Of a DNA stretch of 64,000 bases, positions 1 through 9,426 are shown piece after piece. How positions within the stretch are numbered: the first letter of the stretch is position 1; every line of letters begins with the position of its first letter. The notes beneath the pieces were generated by a model. It was given only the letters and a program-made list of their open reading frames with translations, made no database searches and was not told the DNA's origin. The translations under genes were made by a program, and so were the position numbers. This DNA is from Candidatus Amarobacter glycogenicus (GTDB lineage: Bacteria > Chloroflexota > Dehalococcoidia > Tepidiformales > Tepidiformaceae). The DNA lies in contig JADJZF010000001.1 in NCBI GenBank assembly GCA_016719395.1, positions 248,001 through 312,000 on the forward strand, read 5' to 3'.

Positions 1-222
1 GGCGCGCCATCGCTCGACCAGATGGTCGATGCGGTGTTCGCCGAGCGGCTCGCCGAGGGTCAGCTGGATCAGTGCGACATTACTCTTCGCGACCTGCAGG
101 CCGTCGCCGCCAGCTTCAAGGCGACTCTCCGCGCGGTCTATCATCCGCGGGTCGCCTATCCCTCTCCGACGCCGGAGGAGATCGCGACGCTCGCCCGCGG
201 CGAAACACCGGTCGCGCCGTAG
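1..222 (+). CDS. C-terminal end of a 7TM-HD (PgpH-like) metal-dependent phosphohydrolase, partial
   Basis: The reading frame is open from base 1 to a TAG at 220-222, so the gene begins upstream of the window and only its last 73 codons are visible. The segment reading DITLRDLQAVAASF followed by a conserved YHPRVAYP resembles the extreme C-terminus of seven-TM HD-domain proteins (PgpH/YqfF family), which hydrolyse cyclic di-AMP in characterised members. The catalytic HD motif and the membrane part lie outside the window, so activity cannot be judged. An alternative is another HD-domain protein with a similar tail. Family assignment rests on this short tail only. Confidence 0.6.
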   Translation, partial: GAPSLDQMVDAVFAERLAEGQLDQCDITLRDLQAVAASFKATLRAVYHPRVAYPSPTPEEIATLARGETPVAP

Positions 223-320
223 ACCACCGCGCGTGTTCCTGGGTCCGGGCGCGAAACAGGTGCCCGCTATCTGCCCGCCTTCGTTACACTCCCCGAACCA
301 CAACGCGGAGGCTTCTGACC

Positions 321-1088
321 ATGGCCGGGACTGTCCTGTACGAACGCAGCGGGCGCATTGCCACGATTACCTACAACCGCCCCGAAGCGCTGAACGCCAT
401 CAATGGTGAACTGCGCACGGACCTCGATGCCTGCTGGGCTCAGTTCCGAGACGATGACGATGCCTGGGTTGCGATTGTGACCGGTGCGGGTCGGGCGTTT
501 AGCGCTGGCGCCGACCTTCGCGATTCAGCCCGGCCGCGTGGCACGACTCACTGGGAGACTCCCAGCCTGACATCCCTCGAAAACGGCATCGAGATCTGGA
601 AGCCGACGATTGCCGCGGTAAACGGCTACTGCCTCGGCTTCGCGTGCACCCTTGTCGCGGCCTGCGACTTCGTGATCGCAAGTGAGCGCGCCGAGTTCGG
701 GTTCCCGGAGGTCCGCATCGGTGTCCCCACGATCCAGGGGTCTATCCGGATGCCTCAGAAGGTTGGCTGGCAGAACGCGATGGAACTGCTCCTGATCGGC
801 GAACGGGTGAATGCCCAGCGGGCGAAAGAGATGGGACTCGCCTGGAAGGTCGTCCCCCACGACACCCTGATGGACGAAGCCCGCGCCCTGGCGGAACGCC
901 TCTGCAAGTCCGCGCCACTTGCCGTCCGGGCGACGAAAGAAGTTGCATGGCGCGGCCAGCAAATCCCGTGGGTGGATGCCATCCGCTTCGGCGAGACGAT
1001 GCGCCGGGTCGCCGGGGCGACGGACGATGCCCGGGAAGGCGGCTCGGCAGCGCGCGAGAAGCGCGACCCGAACTGGCAGGCCCGTTAG
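321..1088 (+). CDS. Enoyl-CoA hydratase/isomerase family protein (crotonase)
   Basis: 255-residue protein, typical crotonase length. ATG at 321 has a GGAGG-like site a few bases upstream, and homology begins at once (YERSGRIATITYNRPEALNA). Residues about 55-68 (VTGAGRAFSAGADL) form the CoA-binding and oxyanion-hole segment, and the NGYCLGFACTL loop gives the second oxyanion glycine. A glutamate in FGFPEVRIGV matches the catalytic Glu164 position of rat crotonase; the Glu144 position is not obvious, so hydratase versus isomerase or other crotonase chemistry is open. Soluble enzyme of acyl-CoA metabolism. It converges on the PBP gene with only 7 bases between stops. Confidence 0.88.
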   Translation: MAGTVLYERSGRIATITYNRPEALNAINGELRTDLDACWAQFRDDDDAWVAIVTGAGRAFSAGADLRDSARPRGTTHWETPSLTSLENGIEIWKPTIAAVNGYCLGFACTLVAACDFVIASERAEFGFPEVRIGVPTIQGSIRMPQKVGWQNAMELLLIGERVNAQRAKEMGLAWKVVPHDTLMDEARALAERLCKSAPLAVRATKEVAWRGQQIPWVDAIRFGETMRRVAGATDDAREGGSAAREKRDPNWQAR

Positions 1089-1095
1089 CGAAGGT

Positions 1096-3135
1096 TCAGC
1101 GCAAGGCCGCCAGCACAATGTCCCGCGCGATGGGGCCGGCCTCGATCGAGCCTGATTGGCCCTCATCCAGGACCACGGCCGCCACGGCCCCCGGCGATGC
1201 CGCGGGGGACATCGCCACGAAGAGGACGTGCTGCTGCGTGCCCACGTCTTCGGCGGTACCCGACTTGCCCGCGAAGTCGGTGTACCCGGCGAATGCGAAC
1301 GCTGCGGAAGCAGTACCTCGCGCGCTGGTGACCAGCTTGAGGCCGTTCATCAGGTGGCTCCACTGGGCATCGTCCAGCGGGATCTCCCCCTTCTTCGTGT
1401 TCGGCTCGCTGGTCAACAATCGTGGAGTGCGAAGCTCCCGCGCCACGAATGCAGAGTAGGCGTTGGCGAGCTGGAGAGGGGTAATGAGCAGGTCACCCTG
1501 ACCGATCCCGAGGTTCACCTCATCGCCGGGATACCACGGCTGGCCCGTCTTCGCGCGCTTCTGCTGGGCGTCGGGGACCAGGCCGGCCTCTTCGCTGAGG
1601 CCGACGAGGCCGGTGGTGGCGCCGAAGCCGAACATCCGGGCAGTCCGGGAGAGCGCCCCGTCCGTATTGTTGTAGAGCGTCAGCGCGATTTCGTAGAACA
1701 CGGGGTTGCACGAGCGCATGAGCCCCTCGGCGATCGTGAGTGGCCCCTGGCCCCCTTCCCAATTCCGCCGCGGAGGGTCGACGCCGGTCCAGATTGAACC
1801 GCATTCGAGTCGATCGGTGACCTTGTATCCACCGTAAAGAAGACCGGCCGCGCCGGTGATGAGTTTGAAGGTTGAACCAGCGGAGTAGAGGCCAGTCGTC
1901 GCGCGGTTCGCGAGCGGGCCGTTCGTCGCGCCGGTGATGGCCGCCAGGGCCGCCGCGTCGTTTCGCTCGAAGGCGTCAGGATCGAAAGAGGGGGAGCTGT
2001 TGAGGGCAAGGATCCCGTTCGTCGAGGGATCGATGACGACGGCCGCGCCCGCGCGGGAGCCGAGGCGGGCATAGGCTGTCCGCAGGGCTCCGGCGTCGAG
2101 CGTCGTCTGGACGTCTTTCCCCTGGACGAAGGGCCGGCTCGACACCACCCTTGCGATCTCGCCCGAAGCCTCGACAAGGCGCAGTTCGGCACCGATGGAA
2201 CCGGCAAGCACCCGCTCCTGCGACGCCTCGATACCGGTTGCGCCCTCGCGGTCGCCGGCGCGCAGGCCGGTGCCCCGCTTCGCCGCCAGCTCCTCCGCGG
2301 TCAGTTCGCTGGTGTAGCCCACCACGTGGGCTGCTGCAGCCCCGAGCGGGTGCACGCGCTGAGATTCGAAGTACAGCACCACTCCAGGGATGGCGCGCAG
2401 CACGGAGGACGCCTCGTTCTTGTCCGCCGGGATCGCGCCCACGCGAACCCGCTGGCTTGGCCCGGCGCCGCTCGAGAAGGCGGCATCGACCTGCTCTTGG
2501 CTGAAACCGAATTCCACCAGCGCGGTCTTCAGGGCAGCCGTGTCCTTCACAAGGCTGCGGTTGAGCCCGACGAAGCGGAGGTCGACGGTGGCGGCGAGGA
2601 CCTCGTCGTTACGGTCCAGGATCTGGCCGCGAATTGGGCGCTGGATGACGCTCTTGAACTCGCGCCCGCCCTGCATGTCCGGGTGGATGGACTCGGGCGT
2701 CCATTCCACGGCCCAACCCGACGGGGTCTGGGAGAGGTTAAGCGGTGTGGTGTATTCGATCTCGCCGAAATAGGCTGTAGCCAGGTGCACAGCAAGCGTC
2801 GAGCCGCCTGCTGAAGCCGACTGGACCGTGGCTTTCAGCGACGTCTGGGTCAGTTCGTTGGCGAACAGGCGGTATGTCTCGGCGAAGACCTCGGGCGGAT
2901 ACCGGCGTTGGGCGGCGGGCGAAAGGAGCAGGTAGAGCGCGTCCGGATCATCGAGCGTCCAGGCTTTGGCGAACGCCGAAGCCGTGGATCCCGGAGAACC
3001 CGGAGTGTCGTCGACGATGGAGGCGGCAGCCTGATCGTCGCCATCGCGCGAAAGCACGCACTTCGCGCCGGCAAACGCGCCGCCGACCAGCAGCCCGATG
3101 AACACCGCAGAAAGAAAGACGGCCCGAACGCCCAT
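1096..3135 (-). CDS. Class B penicillin-binding protein (peptidoglycan transpeptidase) with MecA-N domain
   Basis: 679 residues from the ATG at 3135. An N-terminal signal anchor (about residues 4-24) precedes an NTF2-like MecA-N domain, a dimerisation domain starting at RGQILDRNDEVLA, and a transpeptidase domain. The three active-site motifs are visible: STFK near residue 420, SCN near 473 and KSGT near 624. It should cross-link peptidoglycan on the outer face of the membrane. The frame stays open to 3345, but that would bury the hydrophobic anchor behind 70 low-complexity residues, so the internal ATG is preferred; a CTG a few codons upstream is possible. The start codon overlaps that of the divergent lipoprotein gene. 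Confidence 0.9.
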   Translation of the reverse strand: MGVRAVFLSAVFIGLLVGGAFAGAKCVLSRDGDDQAAASIVDDTPGSPGSTASAFAKAWTLDDPDALYLLLSPAAQRRYPPEVFAETYRLFANELTQTSLKATVQSASAGGSTLAVHLATAYFGEIEYTTPLNLSQTPSGWAVEWTPESIHPDMQGGREFKSVIQRPIRGQILDRNDEVLAATVDLRFVGLNRSLVKDTAALKTALVEFGFSQEQVDAAFSSGAGPSQRVRVGAIPADKNEASSVLRAIPGVVLYFESQRVHPLGAAAAHVVGYTSELTAEELAAKRGTGLRAGDREGATGIEASQERVLAGSIGAELRLVEASGEIARVVSSRPFVQGKDVQTTLDAGALRTAYARLGSRAGAAVVIDPSTNGILALNSSPSFDPDAFERNDAAALAAITGATNGPLANRATTGLYSAGSTFKLITGAAGLLYGGYKVTDRLECGSIWTGVDPPRRNWEGGQGPLTIAEGLMRSCNPVFYEIALTLYNNTDGALSRTARMFGFGATTGLVGLSEEAGLVPDAQQKRAKTGQPWYPGDEVNLGIGQGDLLITPLQLANAYSAFVARELRTPRLLTSEPNTKKGEIPLDDAQWSHLMNGLKLVTSARGTASAAFAFAGYTDFAGKSGTAEDVGTQQHVLFVAMSPAASPGAVAAVVLDEGQSGSIEAGPIARDIVLAALR

Positions 3136-3137
3136 GG
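3132..3137. promoter_or_regulatory. Palindromic CCATGG holding two overlapping divergent start codons
   Basis: The minus-strand PBP ATG (3133-3135) and the plus-strand lipoprotein ATG (3134-3136) share two bases in a CCATGG palindrome. If both starts are right there is no intergenic space, and each gene's promoter and ribosome binding site lie inside the other's coding frame. Alternative starts (plus ATG at 3098, minus CTG upstream) would make the genes overlap even more. Confidence 0.5.
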
Positions 3138-4279
3138 TCCACCGCTTCAGCCACCCCGTGCTGCTGATTGTAGCAGCGGCAGCAGTCTGCGCGGCGATGC
3201 TTTCCCTCGCCTGTAGAAACGACGAGGAAACGCCGGCCGGGACAGAAGGCACGTCAGGCCCCGGGCCGACAGTCGTCCGCCCGGAGCCCACGGGCGAACC
3301 GCGGGGCATGCTCCTCGGTTTCAGTTCTCTTCCACCCGAGCGCACGAACGAGTCCTACATCCAGGCCTTCGCCACGGCTGCCCAGTATGCGGATGTGGTC
3401 CTGGTGCAGCGCACGCCGCCGTGGGAAGACTTCATGGCAGGCGGCCAGGTCTCCAGGCAGACCGCCGACACCACGCGCCTCGAAACGAGCCTGCTCGACC
3501 AGTACGGCAACCTGAAACTCTTCTACTCCATCGACCCGACGGACGGCGTCGTCCAGCGCAGCCGCACCGCGAACCTTCCCCCATCCATCGACCCCGCCGC
3601 CGGGTTCACGGATTCGCGTGTGCGTGATGCATTCATCGCTTACGCCGCCTACGTCGCCAAGAACTACCAGCCGGAATACCTCGCCCTGGGGGTTGAGGTG
3701 AACATGACCTTCGAACGCGCGCCGGAGCAGTTCGAGGCCTTCGTCACCCTCTACGCCGAAGCCTACGAAGTGGTGAAGGGGAACAGCCCGAAGACGAAGG
3801 TCTTCCCGACCTTCCAGCTCGAAGACCTGGAAGGGGCGTTCGGGATCGTGCATCCCCCGCGGTGGGAGATCTTCGATCGTTTCCGGGGACGCATGGACGT
3901 CCTTGCCATCAGCACATACCCATTCCTTGGGGAGGCCCGCAGCGCGGCCGACGTCCGCGGCGACTACTACTCGCAGCTGAAGACCCATTGGGACGGGGAG
4001 ATCATTATCTCGGAAACCGGCTACGCCTCGGCTCCGGTCGAGGGCCGGGTGACAGTCGGCACCGAGACTGACCAGCAGGCATATGTGGAGCGCCTGCTCC
4101 GCGAAGCCAACGAGCTCGGATTCGCGATGGTCGTTTGGTTCGCGGCGCTCGACCCGGCGTTCGCCAGTTCGGGCGCGACGGTGGTGTTCAAGGACATCGG
4201 TCTGCGCAAGAGCGACGGGTCGAACAAGCTCGCCTGGGCGACGTGGGAAGAGTGGTCGCGACGCCCCCTGGGCGACTGA
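3134..4279 (+). CDS. Lipoprotein with glycoside-hydrolase-like TIM-barrel domain
   Basis: 381 residues. The N-terminus is a lipoprotein signal: His/Arg-containing start, hydrophobic run, lipobox SLAC with the lipidated cysteine at residue 27, then a polar linker. The rest resembles clan-A glycosidase-like barrels: an acid/base-type glutamate in LGVEVN (about residue 188) and a nucleophile-type glutamate in ISETGY (about residue 294). It should sit on the outer face of the cell envelope; substrate unknown. The start at 3134 is chosen because it places the lipobox normally; the upstream in-frame ATG at 3098 gives a longer charged leader. Divergent from the PBP gene, suggesting a cell-wall or surface-glycan role (inference). 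Confidence 0.75.
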   Translation: MVHRFSHPVLLIVAAAAVCAAMLSLACRNDEETPAGTEGTSGPGPTVVRPEPTGEPRGMLLGFSSLPPERTNESYIQAFATAAQYADVVLVQRTPPWEDFMAGGQVSRQTADTTRLETSLLDQYGNLKLFYSIDPTDGVVQRSRTANLPPSIDPAAGFTDSRVRDAFIAYAAYVAKNYQPEYLALGVEVNMTFERAPEQFEAFVTLYAEAYEVVKGNSPKTKVFPTFQLEDLEGAFGIVHPPRWEIFDRFRGRMDVLAISTYPFLGEARSAADVRGDYYSQLKTHWDGEIIISETGYASAPVEGRVTVGTETDQQAYVERLLREANELGFAMVVWFAALDPAFASSGATVVFKDIGLRKSDGSNKLAWATWEEWSRRPLGD

Positions 4280-4344
4280 GCGCCCTGCAGCGCCGATCTG
4301 CCGGCTCGTGGCTACTTGGCGGGCGCGCCCGGCTCCCGTAGCGT

Positions 4345-5508
4345 ATGGCTGTGGGAAGCGCGTTTAAAGTCGGGCGGGTCTTCGGGATCGTCATCGAGAT
4401 CCATCCGTCATGGTTGCTCATCCTCGCTTTTCTCTCGTGGTCGTTGAGTGACGGCCTCTTTCCGGACCAGTACAAGTCGTGGAGCACTGCCGCCTATTGG
4501 GCGACCGGGATCACCGCCGCAGTCCTGCTCTTCGCGACGGTCCTCATCCACGAGCTTGCCCACGCACTTGTCGCGAAGCGCCGCGGGCTCGATGTGCCGC
4601 GCATCACGCTCTTCATCTTCGGTGGCGTCTCGCACCTCGAACGCCAGCCGTCGTCTGCGGGCGAGGAGTTCCAGATAGCGGCCGCGGGGCCTGCCACGAG
4701 CCTGGTCATCGCCGCCATCACCGGCCTCGGCGGGCTGCTCATCCGGGGGACGGTCGAACAACTCGAGGCCATCTGCTTCTACCTCGCCTTCGTGAACGTG
4801 GCACTCGCGGTCTTCAATATCCTCCCGGGATTCCCGCTCGACGGCGGCCGAGTCCTTCGCTCCATCGCCTGGAAGCGCACGGGCAGCTTCCGCAAGGCCA
4901 CGCGCATCGCTTCCTCGGTGGGTGAGATGTTCGGCTACGGGCTCATCATCCTCGGCTTCATCATCCTGCTCACAGGCGGCCTGCTCGACGGGCTGTGGCT
5001 TGCCTTCATCGGCTGGTTTCTCCTCGGCGCTGCCCGGAACGAAGCAGCCGGCACCCAGCTCGAAGGCGTCCTCAGCCGCCTGACGGCCCGCCAGGTGATG
5101 CGCGAGGACTTCCGCAGCGTCACCCCCGGAACTCCCCTGCAGGAGATCGTTGACGACCTGATGGTCGGCCACGGCGAGCGCGCGGTGATCGTCGCGAACG
5201 ACGGTGGTGTCCTTGGCATCATCACCGTAAACGACATCCGGGCCGTCCCGCGGGAAGCATGGACGAACACTCCGGCCCAGGCAGTCATGACCCCGCGCGC
5301 AAACGTCCTCACGGTCGAAGCCAACCGGCCCGCGCTCGAAGTCCTGATGCTGATCGGCGAGAAAGGCCTGAACCAGGTGCCAGTGCTCGACGACGGCCGC
5401 ATGGTCGGCCTCGTTACGCGTCGCGAAATCCTCGAGCGCGTCCAGCTCGCCGAGACACTCCGTCCCGATGATGGAGCCCAGGAGCCATCCGCGGCGCCGC
5501 GCGGCTAG
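4345..5508 (+). CDS. Site-2 protease family zinc metalloprotease (M50) with two CBS domains
   Basis: 387 residues. Hydrophobic segments hold the zinc motif HELAH at about residue 69 and the second motif NILPGFPLDGGR around residue 160, the layout of SpoIVFB-type intramembrane proteases. The C-terminal third (about 245-370) contains two CBS domains, which in this family sense adenine nucleotides or otherwise regulate activity. It should cleave a membrane-bound substrate within the bilayer; the substrate cannot be deduced from the neighbours. It lies 65 bases downstream of the lipoprotein gene in the same direction. Family assignment is firm, physiological role unknown. Confidence 0.92.
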   Translation: MAVGSAFKVGRVFGIVIEIHPSWLLILAFLSWSLSDGLFPDQYKSWSTAAYWATGITAAVLLFATVLIHELAHALVAKRRGLDVPRITLFIFGGVSHLERQPSSAGEEFQIAAAGPATSLVIAAITGLGGLLIRGTVEQLEAICFYLAFVNVALAVFNILPGFPLDGGRVLRSIAWKRTGSFRKATRIASSVGEMFGYGLIILGFIILLTGGLLDGLWLAFIGWFLLGAARNEAAGTQLEGVLSRLTARQVMREDFRSVTPGTPLQEIVDDLMVGHGERAVIVANDGGVLGIITVNDIRAVPREAWTNTPAQAVMTPRANVLTVEANRPALEVLMLIGEKGLNQVPVLDDGRMVGLVTRREILERVQLAETLRPDDGAQEPSAAPRG

Positions 5509-5599
5509 GCTGTCGCTGGAGTTCCCCAACGAGGATGGGCGTCCCGGTGAAGGGTGGAAATCTCCCCCTCCTAACCCTCCTGCCCGCTACCATAGCCAC

Positions 5600-7805
5600 A
5601 TGCCAGTAGACCAGTCCGCCCTCGACGCCGTTGCGCTTTCCCGCGCCGAATACGACCTCCTGGTTCAGCAGTTGGGCCGCGAACCCAACGAGGTCGAACT
5701 CGGCATGTTCGGCTCGCTCTGGAGCGAGCATTGCGGCTACAAGAACAGCAAGCCGCTGCTCAAGCTCTTCCCTTCGGGTGGGGACCACATCTTGACGAAA
5801 GTCGGCGCGGAAAATGCCGGCGCAATCGACATCGGCGACGGGCTCTGCGTGGTGATGAAGGTCGAATCCCACAATCACCCCTCGGCGATTGAGCCCTATC
5901 AGGGCGCGGCGACGGGCGTCGGCGGCATTGTCCGCGACATCTTCGCGATGGGCGCCTATCCCATCGCGATCCTCGATTCGCTCCGCTTTGGTCCGCCGGA
6001 TGACCCGCAGAATCGGTACCTGTTCGATGGCGTCGTCGGGGGTATCGGCGGGTATGGCAACTGCCTCGGGATCCCCACGGTCGGGGGCGAAGTGGTTTTC
6101 GCCGAGGCCTACAACGGCAACCCGTTGGTAAACGCGATGTGTGTGGGCGTCGCGGAAACGAAGAAGCTCTTGAGCGCGAAGGCGCAGGGAGAGGGCAGCG
6201 TCCTCCTGCTGGCTGGGTCGGATACCGGCCGCGATGGAATCCATGGCGCGAGTGGTCTCGCCAGCCGCACCGACCCGGAGGCTCGCTTCGAAGAGATGCG
6301 GCCGGCGGTGCAAGTCGGCAACCCGTTCATGGAGAAGCTCCTGATGGAGGCCTGCTACGAGCTTGCTTCCGAGCACGGCGATTGGATCGTCGGGCTCCAG
6401 GACCTCGGTGCGGCGGGCCTTACGAGCTCCGTGGTCGAGTGCTGCGCGAAGGGCGGCGCCGGCGCCATCCTTGACCTCGACAACGTCCCCCGTCGCGAAG
6501 CGGGCATGACGCCCTACGAGGTCATGCTCAGCGAGAGCCAGGAGCGCATGCTCATCATTGCGAAGAAGGAGCATGTCGACGACGTGCGTTCGCTCTTCCA
6601 CCACTGGGAGCTTCACTGCGAGCCCATCGGCGTCGTCACGGCTGGCCGCGACGTGGTGATCCAGTCCCGTGGCGAGGAAGTCGCCCGCGTCCCGTTCGAT
6701 ATCGCTACCGAGCCGCCGCAGTACCGCCGGAACGGCGTCCGGCCTCAAGAACTCACGGAACTCAACACGTTCGACCTCGGGTCCCTGGCGGATACGGCGT
6801 CCGCCGACGCTACAGACACGCTTCTCAGGCTCCTCGCTCGCCCCAACATCGCCTCGAAGCGCGGGGTGTTTCGCCGCTACGACCACCAGGTGTTGAACAA
6901 CACCGTCGTCCCGCCCGGGGGCGATGCGGCCGTCATCCGCGTACCGGGGACGAACAAGGCCATCGCTGTCTCGACGGACTGCAACGGCCGGCTCTGCTAC
7001 CTCGATCCCTACGCCGGAGGAGCCATCGCCGTGGCCGAATCGGCCCGGAACGTCGTCTGCACCGGGGCGACCCCGGTTGCTGTCACCGACTGCCTGAACT
7101 TCGGCAACCCGGAGAAACTCGACGTCTACTACACGCTCGAGCAGGCGGTCCGCGGTATCTCCGAGGCGTGCCTCGTCTTCGGGACTCCAGTTGTCAGCGG
7201 CAACGTCAGCCTCTTCAACGAAACCGCCGGCCGGCCGGTCTATCCCACGCCGGTGATCGGGATGCTCGGCATCCTCGACGATGCCTCGAAGGCGCTCCGC
7301 TCGGCGTTCGAAGGCGCTGGCCGGCCCGTGTTCCTCGTCGGTGCGGCGCTGGAGCAGAGCCCGGAAACGCTTGCCGGAAGCGAGTACCTCGAAGCCGTGC
7401 ATGGAAAAGTCGCCGGGCTGCCCCGCCTGAACCTCGAGGCCGAGCGCCGCCTGCACCAGCTCATCCTCCGCGCCCATGCCGAAGGGCTCTTGGCCTCTGC
7501 CCACGACTGTTCCGATGGCGGCCTCGCCGTCGCGGTCGCGGAGAGCGCCGTCCTTGGGAACCAGGGCTTCGAAGGCTCGGCCACGTTCGCGGGGCGTCTC
7601 GATGCCGCGCTCTTCGGTGAGGGCCAGGGACGGATCGTGGTCAGCCTCAACGGCGGCGCAGAGGCACGCCTGGCAGACCTCGCGCAGGAGTCCGGAGTGA
7701 CGGTCTCCCGTCTCGGGTCGACCGTCGGCGGGTGATGGCTTCACCCTCGGCCCCATCTCGTCCAACCTGGCGGCAATTCGCGAAGCCTACGAGTCGCTGG
7801 TGTAG
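5600..7805 (+). CDS. purL: Phosphoribosylformylglycinamidine synthase subunit PurL, 3' end frameshifted
   Basis: Glutamine-dependent FGAM synthase large subunit of de novo purine synthesis; it works with PurQ, which lies 2.5 kb away on the other strand, and with PurS, not seen here. The ATG at 5600 gives 711 residues to a TGA at 7733; hallmark segments include LWSEHCGYKNSK near residue 45 and SHNHPSAIEP near 95. Directly after that TGA another frame (7731-7805) encodes GDGFTLGPISSNLAAIREAY and ends ESLV, a normal PurL tail (REAYE). One G too many in the GGG at 7730-7732 explains the break. The reported span is the reconstructed gene. Confidence 0.93.
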
Positions 7806-7845
7806 TTTCGGCCCGCCATACGTCGCGCGGCGGGAGTTCCCTGGT

Positions 7846-9369
7846 TCAGTCGAAGACGTACTTCACGCCGCCGCCCGAGAATCCCCCGCTGAAGCGCAGT
7901 TCCAGGACTTCCGCGTCTTCCGGCACGACGAAAACCGCCTGAACGGTCGCGGTGCCGAAGGCGGAGACGTTCGCCGGTGCAGTTACGTTGTTTACGCCGA
8001 TCACGGCGGCGCTGAATGTACTCGTTTTCCGATCGCCGTCCTCTGTGTATTCGACCTTGACCCGCGCCGCGTCGCGTTCGACGAGGGCGCCGCTGCCCGT
8101 GCCGTTCACGACGGTCCACTGGAAGACGATCATCCGCTCCCCGGGCGCCGGCCGAATGATCTCAGCGAGGCTTTCGCCGGGGTCCACAGCACGCGTCAGA
8201 CGGAGGAGAACTTCCTCGGTGCCGAAGTCCTCACGGAAGCGGTGCGATGGCTGTTGTTGCCCGTTGACCACCCGGTCGTAGTCCAGGTTGTCGGCAGTGA
8301 CAGGGTTGTCGCCGACGGCGGCTGCGGTGACGAAGATGGCGGCGTATCCGGCCGCAACCAGGCCGCCGATGATGCCGTTCGCCACGGTCGCGCCGTTGCT
8401 TGCCGGTCCGTCTTCGGCGGACAGTCCGTAGGGCGGGAAACGGTCGTTGAACGAGGCGAAGTAACCCATGGTCCGCCAGTACCATCGCTGAACGCCAACG
8501 GTGAACTGGAAAAGGCCGCGCGGGTAGCGGCCGGTAAACAGGATGGCGAACCAGGCGATGACGGTGACGGCGACCACCGCGATGCCAAGGAACGAGAGCA
8601 CGATCCAGTGGGGGATCAGCAGGATCGACTTCCAGAGCAAGACTCGCCAGCGGCTCAGGTGTCCCGACGGGGGCTCGTCGAAATTCAGCGTGACCGGGCT
8701 CTCTTCCTTCGAGAAGCTCGGGAACCTGTCGGTGAGGAGGAGCCAGTAGGAATGGCTGCGTGCTGCATACGCGAACGAGCCTGAAAGCCCGGAGAACAAC
8801 CAACCGGGGTACTTTCGCCGCCAGAAGACCGCGGTGAAGCCGATCATCAAGGCGAACTGCGCGAAGTACTGGAAGAGCGGGAGGAGTACCAGGAGGGGGA
8901 TGACCGTGATCCCGCGGATAAGCGTCGTCCAGCGACTGAGGTGTTCCGGGTACTCCACCTCGAACTCCATGGGGTAGCGTTCGCGAGGCGGCGGGACCCA
9001 CTTCGGTGTCGAAGGCTGTGGACCATCGGCCGGCGCCGTGTTGGGGGGAGGTGGAGGCGCCCAGGAAGGCGGAAGAGCGGTCTGGAGTGGCGGTGGTGGC
9101 GAGTCGGGCGCCGCCGGAGGTAGCAGCGGCGGTGTTGCCGATGGCCCGCCTCCGCGGCGCTCTTCGTATTCCTCTTGCGAGATCAGCCCGCGTTCACGCA
9201 GGCGAGCCAGCATCTCCGCGCCGGATTCGACCGGCGGCGGCTCAGGAGGCGGGGGCGGCGCCGGGTCTCCAAGCGCCGGTTCCCATGACCACGGTTGCTG
9301 TGCAGGCGGTTCGCCGGCGGAAGCGTCCGGCTCCTCCGCCGGGTCGTTCGAAGATGGCGGTGTCGTCAT
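7846..9369 (-). CDS. DUF4389 membrane protein with SHOCT-like motif and extracytoplasmic C-terminal domain
   Basis: 507 residues. The order is: acidic/proline-rich N-terminus, a SHOCT-like helix pair (MLARLRERGLISQEEYEER, about residues 54-72), a second Pro-rich stretch, then two DUF4389 repeats (about 150-330), each with TM helices and a conserved tail of the type RYPRGLFQFTVGVQRW / FPPYGLS. A further hydrophobic segment leads to a beta-rich C-terminal domain resembling DUF4352-type domains. It is an integral membrane protein; no catalytic motif is visible. SHOCT motifs are usually C-terminal, so the N-terminal position is unusual. It is followed by another DUF4389 gene in the same direction upstream (9427-10002). 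Function unknown. Confidence 0.75.
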   Translation of the reverse strand: MTTPPSSNDPAEEPDASAGEPPAQQPWSWEPALGDPAPPPPPEPPPVESGAEMLARLRERGLISQEEYEERRGGGPSATPPLLPPAAPDSPPPPLQTALPPSWAPPPPPNTAPADGPQPSTPKWVPPPRERYPMEFEVEYPEHLSRWTTLIRGITVIPLLVLLPLFQYFAQFALMIGFTAVFWRRKYPGWLFSGLSGSFAYAARSHSYWLLLTDRFPSFSKEESPVTLNFDEPPSGHLSRWRVLLWKSILLIPHWIVLSFLGIAVVAVTVIAWFAILFTGRYPRGLFQFTVGVQRWYWRTMGYFASFNDRFPPYGLSAEDGPASNGATVANGIIGGLVAAGYAAIFVTAAAVGDNPVTADNLDYDRVVNGQQQPSHRFREDFGTEEVLLRLTRAVDPGESLAEIIRPAPGERMIVFQWTVVNGTGSGALVERDAARVKVEYTEDGDRKTSTFSAAVIGVNNVTAPANVSAFGTATVQAVFVVPEDAEVLELRFSGGFSGGGVKYVFD

Positions 9370-9426
9370 CGCTAGTCATCGCTCCTGCGGCGCGTCCGCC
9401 TGCTGGCGACTGGGCCGAGTGCGATT

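Noticed and set aside
5414..7765. 783-residue minus-strand ORF and similar long antisense ORFs (for example 27009-29132 plus)
   Set aside because: Shadows of purL and ileS caused by high GC; no family-like motifs, while the opposite strand is clearly coding.
7725..7805. Programmed frameshift in purL
   Set aside because: No slippery heptamer and several unrelated genes show comparable shifts; error is more likely.
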